Source: Candidatus Thorarchaeota archaeon
GTDB lineage: Archaea > Asgardarchaeota > Thorarchaeia > Thorarchaeales > Thorarchaeaceae
Direction: 5' to 3'
Assembly (NCBI GenBank): GCA_016839245.1
Contig: JAEOUN010000113.1
Span: 1-64,000 of the forward strand
Length of the DNA stretch: 64,000 nucleotides
A program made the translations under genes and the position numbers. The notes beneath the pieces are model-generated. The model had not been told where the DNA came from, did not search any database, and was given only the letters and a program-made list of their open reading frames with translations. Of this stretch, positions 44,193 through 53,159 are shown piece after piece (within the stretch, counting starts at the first letter, position 1; every line of letters starts with the position of its first letter).

Positions 44193-44972
44193 ATGCAGGT
44201 TTTTCCAATACAAACTCGGATTATTACAGCTGATGATGACATCCTCGATATCATCCTCGATGTTCTTGAAAAAACAGATCTATCTCTGATGGATGATGAT
44301 ATCCTCACCATTGCAGAAACCCCTCTTGGTACAACTGAAGGTCGAGTGGTATGTCTATCTGAAGTTAGAGTTTCCAGTAAAGCCTCAATTCTTTCTGAAA
44401 AATATGAATTACATCCGGCCGTGGCAGAACTCATTCTACAGGAGGCTGATGAAATTCTTGGAGGAATTCCCCATGTTGTTCTTACTATAAAAAACAACAC
44501 ACTTATGGCAAATGCAGGTGTCGATAAATCAAATGTTCCTCCCGGTTTTGCCTCTCTTCTTCCACTTAATCCTCGAGCAAGTGCTGAACGATTACGAAAG
44601 GAGATTAAAGCTCGGACAGGGAAGACTATTGGCGTAATGATTATTGATAGCCGTACACAACCTTTACGCTTAGGAAACATTGGAATGGCACTCGGCGTTG
44701 CAGGATTCAGACCTGTTGCTGATGATCGAGGAAGAAAAGATCTTTTTGGGAATGAATTACGAATAACACGACGCGCCATAGCAGACAATCTGGCATCAGC
44801 GTGTACTGCAGTTATGGGCGAATCGAATGAATCAGTTCCTGCTGCACTAATTAGAAATGCACCTGTTGAGTTCGTTGACAAGTCATTTGATTCATCTGAA
44901 ATGTGGATATCACCACAAGAATGCATGTATATGGCGATATTCGACCAATGGCGTAAGCGTAATACAAACTGA
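44193..44972 (+). CDS. cofE: Coenzyme F420:L-glutamate ligase
   Basis: Adds L-glutamate residues to F420-0 in a GTP-dependent manner. The 259-aa sequence carries the family's order: N-terminal QTRIITADDDILDII, DDDILTIAETPLGTTEG, VVLTIKNNTLMANAGVDKSN, MIIDSRTQPLRLGNIGMALG and DDRGRKDLFGNELRITRRAIAD, the last with the metal- and F420-binding residues. Cytoplasmic. It shows the cell makes F420, which fits with H4MPT/F420-linked C1 chemistry and the methyltransferase operon just upstream. Confidence 0.94.
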   Translation: MQVFPIQTRIITADDDILDIILDVLEKTDLSLMDDDILTIAETPLGTTEGRVVCLSEVRVSSKASILSEKYELHPAVAELILQEADEILGGIPHVVLTIKNNTLMANAGVDKSNVPPGFASLLPLNPRASAERLRKEIKARTGKTIGVMIIDSRTQPLRLGNIGMALGVAGFRPVADDRGRKDLFGNELRITRRAIADNLASACTAVMGESNESVPAALIRNAPVEFVDKSFDSSEMWISPQECMYMAIFDQWRKRNTN

Positions 44973-45105
44973 CAATGTTATTTAACACGTACTTGAAAAT
45001 AAAAGCAAGCGCAAAACAATAATTGGATAGTATACTCTCAAGCAGTAAAAAGCATTGTACTAATAAACCAACTAATCGTTGAATTATGGCAGGAGTAAAG
45101 GGAAT

Positions 45106-46470
45106 TTGGCGAAGAAAAGAGTTCTAATTGATGTCGCGAAAGCTGGGGCGTCTGGAGACATGTTTCTATCTGCACTAATCGATTTGATTGGAGAGGATGA
45201 TGTATTATTACCAGTCGCCGCAAGTCTTCTAATATATGATCCTTCTTTTCGTTTGTCTGTAATGCCTAAAGAACATGCAGGAATAACAGGGCGTCAGCTA
45301 CAGGTTACACGAAATGCTAGTATCCGATTGAATCCTAGTTCAATGTTAGATGTTCTAAAAGCAGTATCAGAAGAGGTAGAACTCTCTCCACCGGCTAAAA
45401 CATTTGTATTAGATGCGATGAACGTGATTCTTCAGGCAGAGAGTAGAGCTCATAATAAACCAATAAAAGATCTTCATCTCCACGAAACAGGATCAATCGA
45501 TACAGTGCTTGATCTAGTTGGCACTGCATATCTATTACAAAAAGCAGGGCTGCTAGAAGATACTGAATTCTTTTCAACACGAGTGGCGGTCGGAAGTGGA
45601 ATTATCTCAACTGAACATGGCGATTTAGAAGTCCCTGTGCCTGCAGTGGCTGAAATCTTAGTTGTCCATGACATGTTATTTCACAATGGTGATGCAAAGA
45701 CTGAGGTTCTAACTCCTACCGGTGCTGCACTTTTAGCTACACTAACAAAAGAGTACACTGACGAAATCAATGATTTTGTTGAGCGAAATCAAGGTATTGG
45801 ATTTGGTACAAGAAATCTTGGCAAGATACCTAATATGATGCGAATTGTAATAGGTGAAACTGTAGTTCCTGATGAAAGTTCTCCTGTTGAACCAATTAAA
45901 GAAACCATCACTAAAGAGGTCCCAGAGAAAGAGCAGAAATCCCATGAGGAAGACAAAGATGCAACTACAAAGAAGGAGGAACGAATCGAAATGATGGATG
46001 AATGGAGCGCAGACGAAGTAGTCGTCATCGAAACTAATGTTGATGATGTTGATGGTGAAACGTTAGGAACCCTCTTCGATACCCTTCTTGATGAGGGTCT
46101 TGCCTATGATGTCATTATTATTCCTGCGTTTGGTAAAAAGAACCGACCATGTTATGTCGTACAAGTCATCGCTGCGAAAACTGGATTAAAAAGTGTTGCA
46201 GAAATCTTGATTAAACATCTTGGTACGATTGGAATTCGCTATACTTCTTGGGAACGTCTTAAGGCTGCTAGAGAGTCTCTTGTCTGTAGCTTGGAAATTG
46301 ATGGTAAGGAGTACATGGTCCGAGTGAAGGTGTCTCGTACAACTGATGGTAGTATTGTCAGTATCAAGCCTGAGGCAGATGATGTGATTCGTGTGGCAAG
46401 AGAGACCGGAATCCCTATACGTGAGCTAAAACCTAGAATTGCAATGCAAGCTCACGCAGTCACCGAATAG
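45106..46470 (+). CDS. larC: LarC-like nickel-pincer cofactor synthase
   Basis: Inserts nickel into the pyridinium bisthiocarboxylate cofactor used by lactate racemase and related enzymes (DUF111 family). The N-terminal half has VLIDVAKAGASGDMFLSALID, LHLHETGSIDTVLDLVGTAY, STEHGDLEVPVPAVAEIL and GFGTRNLGKIPNMMR. The C-terminal half is joined by an acidic/lysine linker (EEDKDATTKKEE) and begins VVIETNVDDVDGETLG. The two halves (LarC1/LarC2, joined by frameshift in lactobacilli) are one reading frame here. TTG 45106 is preferred because AGGAG at 45091-45095 precedes it; TTG 45079 would add nine residues. LarB and LarE are not in this window. Confidence 0.83.
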   Translation: MAKKRVLIDVAKAGASGDMFLSALIDLIGEDDVLLPVAASLLIYDPSFRLSVMPKEHAGITGRQLQVTRNASIRLNPSSMLDVLKAVSEEVELSPPAKTFVLDAMNVILQAESRAHNKPIKDLHLHETGSIDTVLDLVGTAYLLQKAGLLEDTEFFSTRVAVGSGIISTEHGDLEVPVPAVAEILVVHDMLFHNGDAKTEVLTPTGAALLATLTKEYTDEINDFVERNQGIGFGTRNLGKIPNMMRIVIGETVVPDESSPVEPIKETITKEVPEKEQKSHEEDKDATTKKEERIEMMDEWSADEVVVIETNVDDVDGETLGTLFDTLLDEGLAYDVIIIPAFGKKNRPCYVVQVIAAKTGLKSVAEILIKHLGTIGIRYTSWERLKAARESLVCSLEIDGKEYMVRVKVSRTTDGSIVSIKPEADDVIRVARETGIPIRELKPRIAMQAHAVTE

Positions 46471-48736
46471 CGAGTATCAATTGGTCGGGATTTTGCATCC
46501 TTTTGGAACCAAGATATTGTGCAGGTATAAGACTTTCAAATGCCCTCTCACATAGTTCTGAATAGGCATTAGAATCGTATCTAGTTGAGTTATCTAGGAG
46601 TTCTAATGCTTTTACTCTCTGGAATGGATTATCTGAATCTGCATTAGTCATGATATATCTGACTTTTTGCCCGGCATGAAGGTCTTTTCCTGCCTTGACA
46701 AGTTGCTGTGCCACAACCGCAGCTCTTGATGTTGCACGATATTCGTGTGGCTCTCGGGTCAAAGTTGAATTCAAAATGAGGTCTCTCAGGTCTACATCTT
46801 CTTCATGTAGTCTATCTATGTAGCTCTGACAGATTGCATATGTATCTGGTATTCTCTCTAGAAATTCTGCTTTGTCATTGGCACGCGCGAGACTTTTGAT
46901 CATCGACATCTGACAATCACCGACATAGAGGCAGGTGTCACGTCGTCGGGTTTCTATTCCTCTTGTCTTGATTCCTCCGTTCCTATAGACCCCATAATAC
47001 CGGTTCAGCGGTGCCACAGATGGATGCAGTCGTGAAGACGGAATTACCATCCATTTGTAGACTCCCTTGGGTGACATCTTGATATTAACGGCACTGGTTA
47101 CCTTCTCACAAAACTCAACAATCTTATCATAACGGATATTCTCTATCGATTTTAGCCATACTGAATCTACGATACCATGAACCATCTCAAAACCCATCTC
47201 CTCTCCAATCTCTTGAGTTTTGAGCATGACATCTCTTGCTAGTGCGGTCACCGCAGTATGCGCTTCTACCCTTCCAAACTTTGCATTCTTAAAACCTAGA
47301 TACCCAAAACACGAGACCAGTACACCTTTGACAGTATTCTGAATGAACTCATACTTCTTAGTATCGTGTCCCTCATCAATCAAGTGTTTGAACTTGTTCC
47401 GTCTGTTTACCAGCATCTCTAAGGATCTCGAAACTATGCCTCTCTTCCGATTACAAATTTTAAAACTGAGTTCAGGAACATTGATACAATATCTATAGTC
47501 ATATGGGCAGTCTATTCTCGTACAGATTGTTTCGGGGCTGATATTCCTCGTTACCATGAGGGTCGGATACATCGAGGAGAAATCGCATTCTGCAATATTC
47601 TCATAGATGTCTGGCTTTGGTTGAAGAATCAGACCGCCTCTATCAATAGCAGTGAGTTCATTTACTGATTTGAGAAACTCAGGATTTCGTTTGACTGGTG
47701 GTATCAGTATATCCATCTTGTATGCGTTGTAAAATTGCACTGCTGCATTTACAGATCCAATGGTCATCCGTGATACTTTCTGAGGTCGCCCCAGGGCAAG
47801 TCTACAGCTCTCTGCGACCCCCTCAAAGCCCACTGGCGAGTAGAAATGCATGCCAGTCTTTCCCCGGTCGATATGGACTCTCCCATTCAGTATGACCTGC
47901 GTGCCAGATCGATAGATAATCCGATTATACTGCCAGAATGACTGTGGTTTACCCTGTATGACTTTCAGCGGTGTTCCATCTCGAGAAAGGATCAATTCCA
48001 TATCATTGACCTTTGCTCGTAGACTAAGATATCTGAAAAGGTTCTCATCACCCCCTCTACTCACAATGATGTCCGGGTCAATCTCATCAACTACCCTCTG
48101 GAGCTGATGAAGAATCTCTCCCTCATCGTCATTCTCTATTCGTATAGTACCCTCTCTGTGATAGACCTCAATATGATGTATTGCATCTTCCATGGACGGG
48201 AATATCTGGTTAGTATCTACGAATACCTCAAAATCAATCTCCTCTAGGTCTGGAAGATCATATTCGGGGTTCTCTCGGTCATCAATACATTTTACATTGA
48301 CAATCTCATCATCAATCGTTTCAAACTCAACTCGACCAAAGGCGAACATATTCGTTGCGATGAAGAACTGTTGTACTGCATCAATATCTGCATGAAATAC
48401 TGTTGCTCCAGGTAACTTCTCAAGGTCTCTCGCCACTTCTAGTTGTGCTTCGGGTGAAATGAAAACTTGGAGCACTGGCGTTTTTTCATCATCATAGACA
48501 CTTGTGAACCTGAGCACAACTCTTACATCTACTACTTTTGGGTGTTCAAGAACAAAGCCAATGATGTCTTCTACTCTTCGGTCCTTCTCCTTAAGTAGGT
48601 CCGTACTAACAAAAATAGAGGGTGTAAACCCACGATAGGTATACCCCTTTGTCACTCCCTCATATTTTATCCAGAGAGTCAAGGCTCTTTTCTTATCATC
48701 GATGCTAGCATCCAAGAGCCATCCAATCCTACTCAT
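46460..48736 (-). CDS. Divergent family B DNA polymerase
   Basis: A 758-aa family B polymerase. Motif A is DFSSMYPTLMVTRNISPET near residue 390; motif B is NTVKGVLVSCFGYLGF (Lys retained, usual Asn-Ser-x-Tyr-Gly altered to Val-Ser-Cys-Phe-Gly); motif C is HGIVDSVWLK near 520, where the usual YGDTDS has lost its first Asp. The exonuclease region contains DFE near 170 and a GDENLF segment in place of the standard Exo II. Polymerase residues that bind metal (motif A Asp, second motif C Asp) are kept, so it may polymerise; proofreading is doubtful. Its start overlaps the stop of the small gene at 48733 by four bases. Confidence 0.87.
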   Translation of the reverse strand: MSRIGWLLDASIDDKKRALTLWIKYEGVTKGYTYRGFTPSIFVSTDLLKEKDRRVEDIIGFVLEHPKVVDVRVVLRFTSVYDDEKTPVLQVFISPEAQLEVARDLEKLPGATVFHADIDAVQQFFIATNMFAFGRVEFETIDDEIVNVKCIDDRENPEYDLPDLEEIDFEVFVDTNQIFPSMEDAIHHIEVYHREGTIRIENDDEGEILHQLQRVVDEIDPDIIVSRGGDENLFRYLSLRAKVNDMELILSRDGTPLKVIQGKPQSFWQYNRIIYRSGTQVILNGRVHIDRGKTGMHFYSPVGFEGVAESCRLALGRPQKVSRMTIGSVNAAVQFYNAYKMDILIPPVKRNPEFLKSVNELTAIDRGGLILQPKPDIYENIAECDFSSMYPTLMVTRNISPETICTRIDCPYDYRYCINVPELSFKICNRKRGIVSRSLEMLVNRRNKFKHLIDEGHDTKKYEFIQNTVKGVLVSCFGYLGFKNAKFGRVEAHTAVTALARDVMLKTQEIGEEMGFEMVHGIVDSVWLKSIENIRYDKIVEFCEKVTSAVNIKMSPKGVYKWMVIPSSRLHPSVAPLNRYYGVYRNGGIKTRGIETRRRDTCLYVGDCQMSMIKSLARANDKAEFLERIPDTYAICQSYIDRLHEEDVDLRDLILNSTLTREPHEYRATSRAAVVAQQLVKAGKDLHAGQKVRYIMTNADSDNPFQRVKALELLDNSTRYDSNAYSELCERAFESLIPAQYLGSKRMQNPDQLILAIR

Positions 48737-49011
48737 CTTGGATTAGTCTCCTCAACGCGTTGTTCTAAGACCTTAACCCTCCTCTGAATATCCTCCATCT
48801 CTCCAAGCAATTCCAGAATTGCAGAGAGTAGAATGACCTCCAAAATCCGAGGAGTTACCATCATGGTACCTGCATCTGCAAATGATCGTGCAGCATCAAA
48901 GATGCGATCGAGTCGTTCTCTCTGGGACGGTCTTAGTGTACGTCGAAAGTCCTTCCAGCGTGCCTCTTCGATTCTAACACCATCTCTGAATGTGCGGACC
49001 GTGCGTCCCAT
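48733..49011 (-). CDS. Small PolB-linked protein of unknown function
   Basis: A 92-aa protein with a basic N-terminus (MGRTVRTFRDGVRIEEARW, RRTLRPSQRERLDRIFDAAR), a hydrophobic helix (ILEVILLSAILELLGEM) and a C-terminal coiled-coil-like segment. It overlaps the PolB start by ATGA, so the two are coupled and probably work together. The MGRTVxTxR opening and its placement upstream of polB remind me of small haloarchaeal genes next to DNA polymerase B, a resemblance I cannot verify here. Confidence 0.6.
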   Translation of the reverse strand: MGRTVRTFRDGVRIEEARWKDFRRTLRPSQRERLDRIFDAARSFADAGTMMVTPRILEVILLSAILELLGEMEDIQRRVKVLEQRVEETNPR

Positions 49012-49449
49012 GATGCATCCTCTTAGCCGTTATGTCTGGACATGAGTGACCAGCTCTCATACAATGTTCCCTGTCGTTGTGGGTTTTACTAGTACAACGG
49101 GTCCGTCCGAGTAGACGATTTTGACGGGGACAGTCTCCCGAAAGTAAAGTGTATCCACCTAGAAATCATCTGGCACAATAAAAGTTCCATTGATGATCCC
49201 AGTCTTGATCATCTCGACAATACTGATCACTTCTGGTCTGAGTGTCAACAGGTATGACTATTCTTCGCTCACTTACTACCGTCACAGTTCCCTCCATTGT
49301 ACTAATGAAAATCATTTACAAACCTTACGAATATGATCTTCATCGTAGTTTCAATACTCCCATACTCAAAAAGTGAAAACACTGAATACCTCCTGTTTTA
49401 CATGGGACGCACTACATTCGATGCTTCACCCCCCAAAAAACGTAAATTG
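49012..49449. other. 438-bp gap with possible gene debris
   Basis: No intact ORF. The part 49057-49297 holds the AbrB-like fragments reported separately. The 150 bp nearest the 49450 gene are AT-rich and contain a run of C and A bases (about 49431-49440) just after the gene's stop; no hairpin terminator was found. Confidence 0.45.
49057..49297 (-). pseudogene. Possible decayed AbrB-like gene
   Basis: From ATG 49297 (minus strand) the frame reads MEGTVTVVSERRIVIPVD, like the start of an AbrB/SpoVT DNA-binding domain, then becomes non-protein-like and stops at 49166. A different frame then reads LRPEVISIVEMIKTGIING up to FIVPDDF and a stop. The same frame continues from GTG 49158 as VDTLYFRETVPVKIVYSDGP and on to a stop at 49057. 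Together these look like one small gene broken by a frameshift and a stop, or two tiny ORFs. The evidence is weak. Confidence 0.3.
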
Positions 49450-49923
49450 TTATAGCTCATCCTTGGTTGCCGCTCGATATGCAACATCTTTTCCATAGTC
49501 AAACGATGTCATTTTCATTGGGATTACATGGAGACCAATCCAACTTGTGAGTTTGAACAGTCCCTTTTGATACACAATTGCTTCTTTGGCAGGCATATAC
49601 CTCTTGAAAATTTCAATTGCAATATCATCTATATTTTCAGTATGAATCTCTGCTTTTGCATAAATGATAACTGCTCTTGTGCGAGGTCCCTCTTCATCTA
49701 CTAATAGGGTTACATTACTATTTCTCTTGATATTCGCCACTCGTCTACTTTTAACCGGGGCTCCTATCAAGAATTTTCCATCAGAATAATTGAACCACAC
49801 TGGAACCGCATGGATTGTTCCATCCTTATTGATACTGCAGAATCTTGCTATCTTTGCTTTTTGGAAAAATGTTTCCATTTCCTCTTCTGTCATCGGAGGT
49901 GGTTGTCGATATTCCATATCCAT
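49450..49923 (-). CDS. Pyridoxamine-5'-phosphate-oxidase-like flavin/F420-binding protein
   Basis: A split-barrel FMN- or F420-binding protein of about 157 aa. FCSINKDGTIHAVPVWFNYSDGKFLIG and KSRRVANIKRNSNVTLLVDEEGPRT are the classic strands and flavin-contacting region of the PNPOx-like/F420-dependent family. The F420 made with CofE is a candidate cofactor. AGGAGGAGG lies just ahead of two ATGs, at 49923 and 49917; the first (MDMEYRQPP) is used here, the second is equally possible. An ATG at 49950 lies upstream of this SD and is unlikely. Confidence 0.72.
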   Translation of the reverse strand: MDMEYRQPPPMTEEEMETFFQKAKIARFCSINKDGTIHAVPVWFNYSDGKFLIGAPVKSRRVANIKRNSNVTLLVDEEGPRTRAVIIYAKAEIHTENIDDIAIEIFKRYMPAKEAIVYQKGLFKLTSWIGLHVIPMKMTSFDYGKDVAYRAATKDEL

Positions 49924-50075
49924 AACCTCCTCCTGAAATGTGACTCGCATCTATTATGTCTTTGGAATCGCAAAAACCCACAATAGGTTCAATCAGCATA
50001 GACTCAAATAGCGGAAATATCAAATAGCGGCTTAGTTTCCAGAGAGAGGATACTAACTATCACAGGTGGTAGACA

Positions 50076-50642
50076 ATGGTCACTGCACTATTCAAAGTGG
50101 TTCTCATGGGTGATGGTTCGGTTGGGAAGACTAGTCTCCGCAGGACTTACATGGGTGAAGGATTCCGTGCAAATTACATGATCACTATTGGCGCTGACTT
50201 TGCAGTTAAGAAGATGCAACTCGCAGGCGGTCATGATGTGAGTATTCAAATTTGGGACCTCGCCGGTCAGGAACATTTCAAAAGTGTTCGTTCCACATTC
50301 TATAAAGGTGCACAGGGAGCATTGGCTGTCTACTCAACTGTTGAAAGAGGTTCTTTTGATAACCTCATGAGCTGGGTTGATGAGTGTTGGACAAATGCGG
50401 GAAAGAAGATACCTATTGTTCTCATCGCCAACAAGACTGATTTACGCGACCAGTTTAAGGATAATCCAGTTATGGCTCAGACTATCGTGACCACCGAGGA
50501 AGGCAAGAAGCTTGCAGAAAAAATTGCGAGTCATGGCGTCATCACATCATTTCTTGAAACGAGTGCAAAGACAGGAAAGAATGTAGAGGCTGCCTTCTTG
50601 GAGTTGGCAATCAAGATCCTCGAAGCTGGTGGACTGGCTTAA
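50076..50642 (+). CDS. Rab-like small GTPase 1
   Basis: A Ras-superfamily GTPase of 188 aa, clearly Rab-like. G1 is GDGSVGKTS (residues 12-20), the switch I Thr is in TIGADF, G3 is WDLAGQE (60-66), G4 is NKTD (119-122) and G5 ETSAKTG. FYKGAQGALAVYSTVERGSF matches the Rab core helix. It has the catalytic Gln. No C-terminal Cys for prenylation, so membrane recruitment, if any, must be through partners. Neighbours are an ear-domain protein (convergent, overlapping by 4 bp), a WD40 protein and a second GTPase, which together suggest a trafficking-type role. Confidence 0.9.
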   Translation: MVTALFKVVLMGDGSVGKTSLRRTYMGEGFRANYMITIGADFAVKKMQLAGGHDVSIQIWDLAGQEHFKSVRSTFYKGAQGALAVYSTVERGSFDNLMSWVDECWTNAGKKIPIVLIANKTDLRDQFKDNPVMAQTIVTTEEGKKLAEKIASHGVITSFLETSAKTGKNVEAAFLELAIKILEAGGLA

Positions 50643-51904
50643 TCTAGCTCTATCGCTCCTAAGTCACTAAGTATTGTTTCAAAAACATCACTGGCCGCGG
50701 ATTGGAGGATCTCTGCATTCTCTGAAAATGTATCTATCCGTAATTTTGAGATTCCTTCACCTTTGTTGCCAACTATAGTGATTGTGATTACCAAGTTATT
50801 TCCACTAAACCTACCTTTTGCACATCCTGCAAGTATTCCCATGAATGTATTCTCTCTCTCTATAGTTTCATCTTGGAAGATATGGAGATTCTTTTTCTTG
50901 AGTAGTTTCTTAATCGAGTCGTAGATCTTACTAGCTTCTGCATCAATCGTATGTTCTCTATTCCACTGCTTCTGATCTGACTTCATTCGGATGAAGTCAT
51001 CTGTAGAAATCTTATTGGGGGCGAATTGATCAAATATTGCTCTAACAAAGACATTTCCTGCTTTTGCCGATAAATCTTCACCACTATTGTCTATAAGAGT
51101 CACTGAGGTGATGATTTCTCCTTCAACGCATTCTCCATAAATACTAAAACCAAAGATCAGTGCTCCTGAATCTCCAGGTTCTATAGTTTCAATTGTCTGC
51201 ACAAGATTATCCTCTGCTTTCATACACTCGCTAGGAAATGAAAGGATTTTTACAGAAACTTCATGAATTGGCTTTTTCCCTTCATTCTCAATAGTAATTC
51301 CATATTCGAGTATATCCTTGGAAGTCGTATAATTATTAATCACTAGGACTGTATCTGTTGTCCGTAGAGGTATCAAGTCCGATTCCAGAAGTAAATCTAC
51401 GGGATTGCCTCTAGGTTTTGGAATATATGTACTCTGTGCATTTTCCTCTCCGTATTTCTCTAGCCAGTCAAGAGCAAACATAACAGTGTCTTTAACAATG
51501 TCTGAATTATCTCCGATATGCTTCTCAAGAATTTGTGTTGCATTACAGAGTCTGGTATGTGCTAGCATTCCAGCTGCTGCGGATCTCACTAAAGGATTAT
51601 CATCATCCAAAGCGATATCAAGAGATTCAATTCCATCTGCTCCCCATTCTCCTAATCTGCAAATTGCGAGAAAGCGGATATCATCATCACCTGTAAGGGC
51701 TGCGTCTTTACATGCTTGAATGCTTGTTATCTCTTCCAGCATTTGCCCAATTCTGTCCTCATTAGGTTTTAGCACCTGCTTGATAGCTTGCTTTAGTCGA
51801 CGCAGAGTTTCTCCCCCACCAAATGCTTCGGATAAAGTTCTATCGGATTTTCGAGACAAATAGCACCCTCCAAAACTTTGCGTTATACTCCTACATTTAA
51901 TCAT
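50639..51904 (-). CDS. HEAT-repeat protein with adaptin/gamma-COP-ear-like C-terminus
   Basis: A 421-aa protein without signal peptide or transmembrane helix. Residues 60-160 form HEAT-like helix pairs (FLAICRLGEWGADGIESLDI, LVRSAAAGMLAHTRL). About 190-290 is a beta-sandwich (ILEYGITIENEGKKPIHEVSV ...). About 295-421 is a mixed platform domain. Features that recall the AP-2 alpha and gamma-COP appendages are ISTDDFIRMKSDQKQW after the sandwich (compare the MASQDFFQRWKQL region of AP-2 alpha) and NTFMGILAGCAKGRF-type sequence (compare NTHTLLLAGVFRGG of gamma-COP), both from memory. A HEAT solenoid plus sandwich plus platform is the layout of coat adaptor large subunits in miniature. Start is ATG 51904 with an odd N-terminus; an internal start is possible. 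Confidence 0.62.
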   Translation of the reverse strand: MIKCRSITQSFGGCYLSRKSDRTLSEAFGGGETLRRLKQAIKQVLKPNEDRIGQMLEEITSIQACKDAALTGDDDIRFLAICRLGEWGADGIESLDIALDDDNPLVRSAAAGMLAHTRLCNATQILEKHIGDNSDIVKDTVMFALDWLEKYGEENAQSTYIPKPRGNPVDLLLESDLIPLRTTDTVLVINNYTTSKDILEYGITIENEGKKPIHEVSVKILSFPSECMKAEDNLVQTIETIEPGDSGALIFGFSIYGECVEGEIITSVTLIDNSGEDLSAKAGNVFVRAIFDQFAPNKISTDDFIRMKSDQKQWNREHTIDAEASKIYDSIKKLLKKKNLHIFQDETIERENTFMGILAGCAKGRFSGNNLVITITIVGNKGEGISKLRIDTFSENAEILQSAASDVFETILSDLGAIELD

Positions 51905-52027
51905 TGCTACGACACAGAATAATATAATTGCATTTTCATATGAATGACAATGCGTATTCAGTATTCACAACACTTTTACGTACTATTTAATCTCGCGGCA
52001 TTTGAATCAGTCCTGTGAGTGATAATC

Positions 52028-53152
52028 ATGGAGAATCAAGACACTAACATTTTCCTAAAACCAAAAATACTCAAGCCACAGGCTGAACATGGTTCCGAAA
52101 TCACGCGTAGATTTGCTATGAATCGTGTGGGACGCATGTTTGCGGCAGCATTCCAAGACCGTAGTATCCGTCTCTATGCAACTGATGATGCGACAGAGAT
52201 GCAGCGTATGCAAGACAATTTTCTTAGCACCTCTATTGCTTTCAGTCCTAGAGGAGATATTGTGGCAACAGGAACAGTTGAGCGAGTAGTAAAGTTATGG
52301 GATATTCGCACGGGTGAGTGTATCGCAACCTTAGAGGGACATACATATCCCGTCCTAGCATTGGCATTCTCCCCAGATGGTACTAAGCTTGTCTCAGGAA
52401 GTGGTGATACAACCCTCATCATCTGGGACATTGATAACCAGTCGAAGATCAACCAACTGAAAGGTCATGGTTTCTATGTAGTTGCTGTGGACTGGGACCC
52501 AAATGATCATAGAATAGTATCTGGATCAGTTGATGCGAATATCTGTGAATGGGATCCTATGACTGGAAAAATGATTGAGAAGCACTCTGAACATACAGCA
52601 GCCGTTAGAGAGATTTGTTTCAATCCTGATGGTACGAAGTTGATTTCAGGTTCGTCAGATTTAACGATGTTACTTTGGGATTCCACGAACACTCCTATGA
52701 AGATTGACAAAACATTACAAGGACACGAAAGTGAAGTTCGAGCCTTAGGATGGAGTAGTGATGGTTACTATCTTGCATCCGGTTCTGGTGACAAGACACT
52801 CTTTCTCTGGGATATGCAGAAATTGACAGTGGTCGGACAAGCATCAACAATGGGTGAGATTGATGGGATTGAGTGGTTACCTTCTCAAAATTCGTTTATC
52901 ACTGCTGATGGAACCGGTGCAATCCTACGATGGGATGTGGAGGACATGGGTGCAATGCTAGCTCCCTTTCAAAATTTGTTGAGTGAAATAGAGGCTGCTA
53001 ATGATTCAACCCGAAACGATGAATTCATTCAAAAATTTGAAGAGATTTGTGCCAGCTATGACCCCGAAACCCTTCAGACTAAGAGCATGTTCTATATTGT
53101 CTGGCAATGCAAGCGTGCATTAGGTCTTCTTAAAGGAACCACAAACAAATAA
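52028..53152 (+). CDS. WD40 beta-propeller protein with helical tail
   Basis: About 374 aa. Roughly seven WD40 blades fill residues 1-305; good repeats read LWDIRTGECIATLEGHTYPV, LVSGSGDTTLIIWDI, SGSSDLTMLLWD and YLASGSGDKTLFLWDM. The last 70 residues (from LLSEIEAANDSTRND) are helical and lack blade motifs. A propeller joined to a helical segment is a reduced version of the propeller-plus-solenoid plan of coatomer and related coats. An upstream GTG at 52019 is an alternative start. Divergently transcribed from the ear-domain gene. Confidence 0.85.
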   Translation: MENQDTNIFLKPKILKPQAEHGSEITRRFAMNRVGRMFAAAFQDRSIRLYATDDATEMQRMQDNFLSTSIAFSPRGDIVATGTVERVVKLWDIRTGECIATLEGHTYPVLALAFSPDGTKLVSGSGDTTLIIWDIDNQSKINQLKGHGFYVVAVDWDPNDHRIVSGSVDANICEWDPMTGKMIEKHSEHTAAVREICFNPDGTKLISGSSDLTMLLWDSTNTPMKIDKTLQGHESEVRALGWSSDGYYLASGSGDKTLFLWDMQKLTVVGQASTMGEIDGIEWLPSQNSFITADGTGAILRWDVEDMGAMLAPFQNLLSEIEAANDSTRNDEFIQKFEEICASYDPETLQTKSMFYIVWQCKRALGLLKGTTNK

Positions 53153-53159
53153 TCTGAAT

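Noticed and set aside
44168..44926. 252-aa frame antisense to cofE
   Set aside because: CofE is unmistakable on the plus strand; the antisense frame is Ser/Arg-rich and motif-free.
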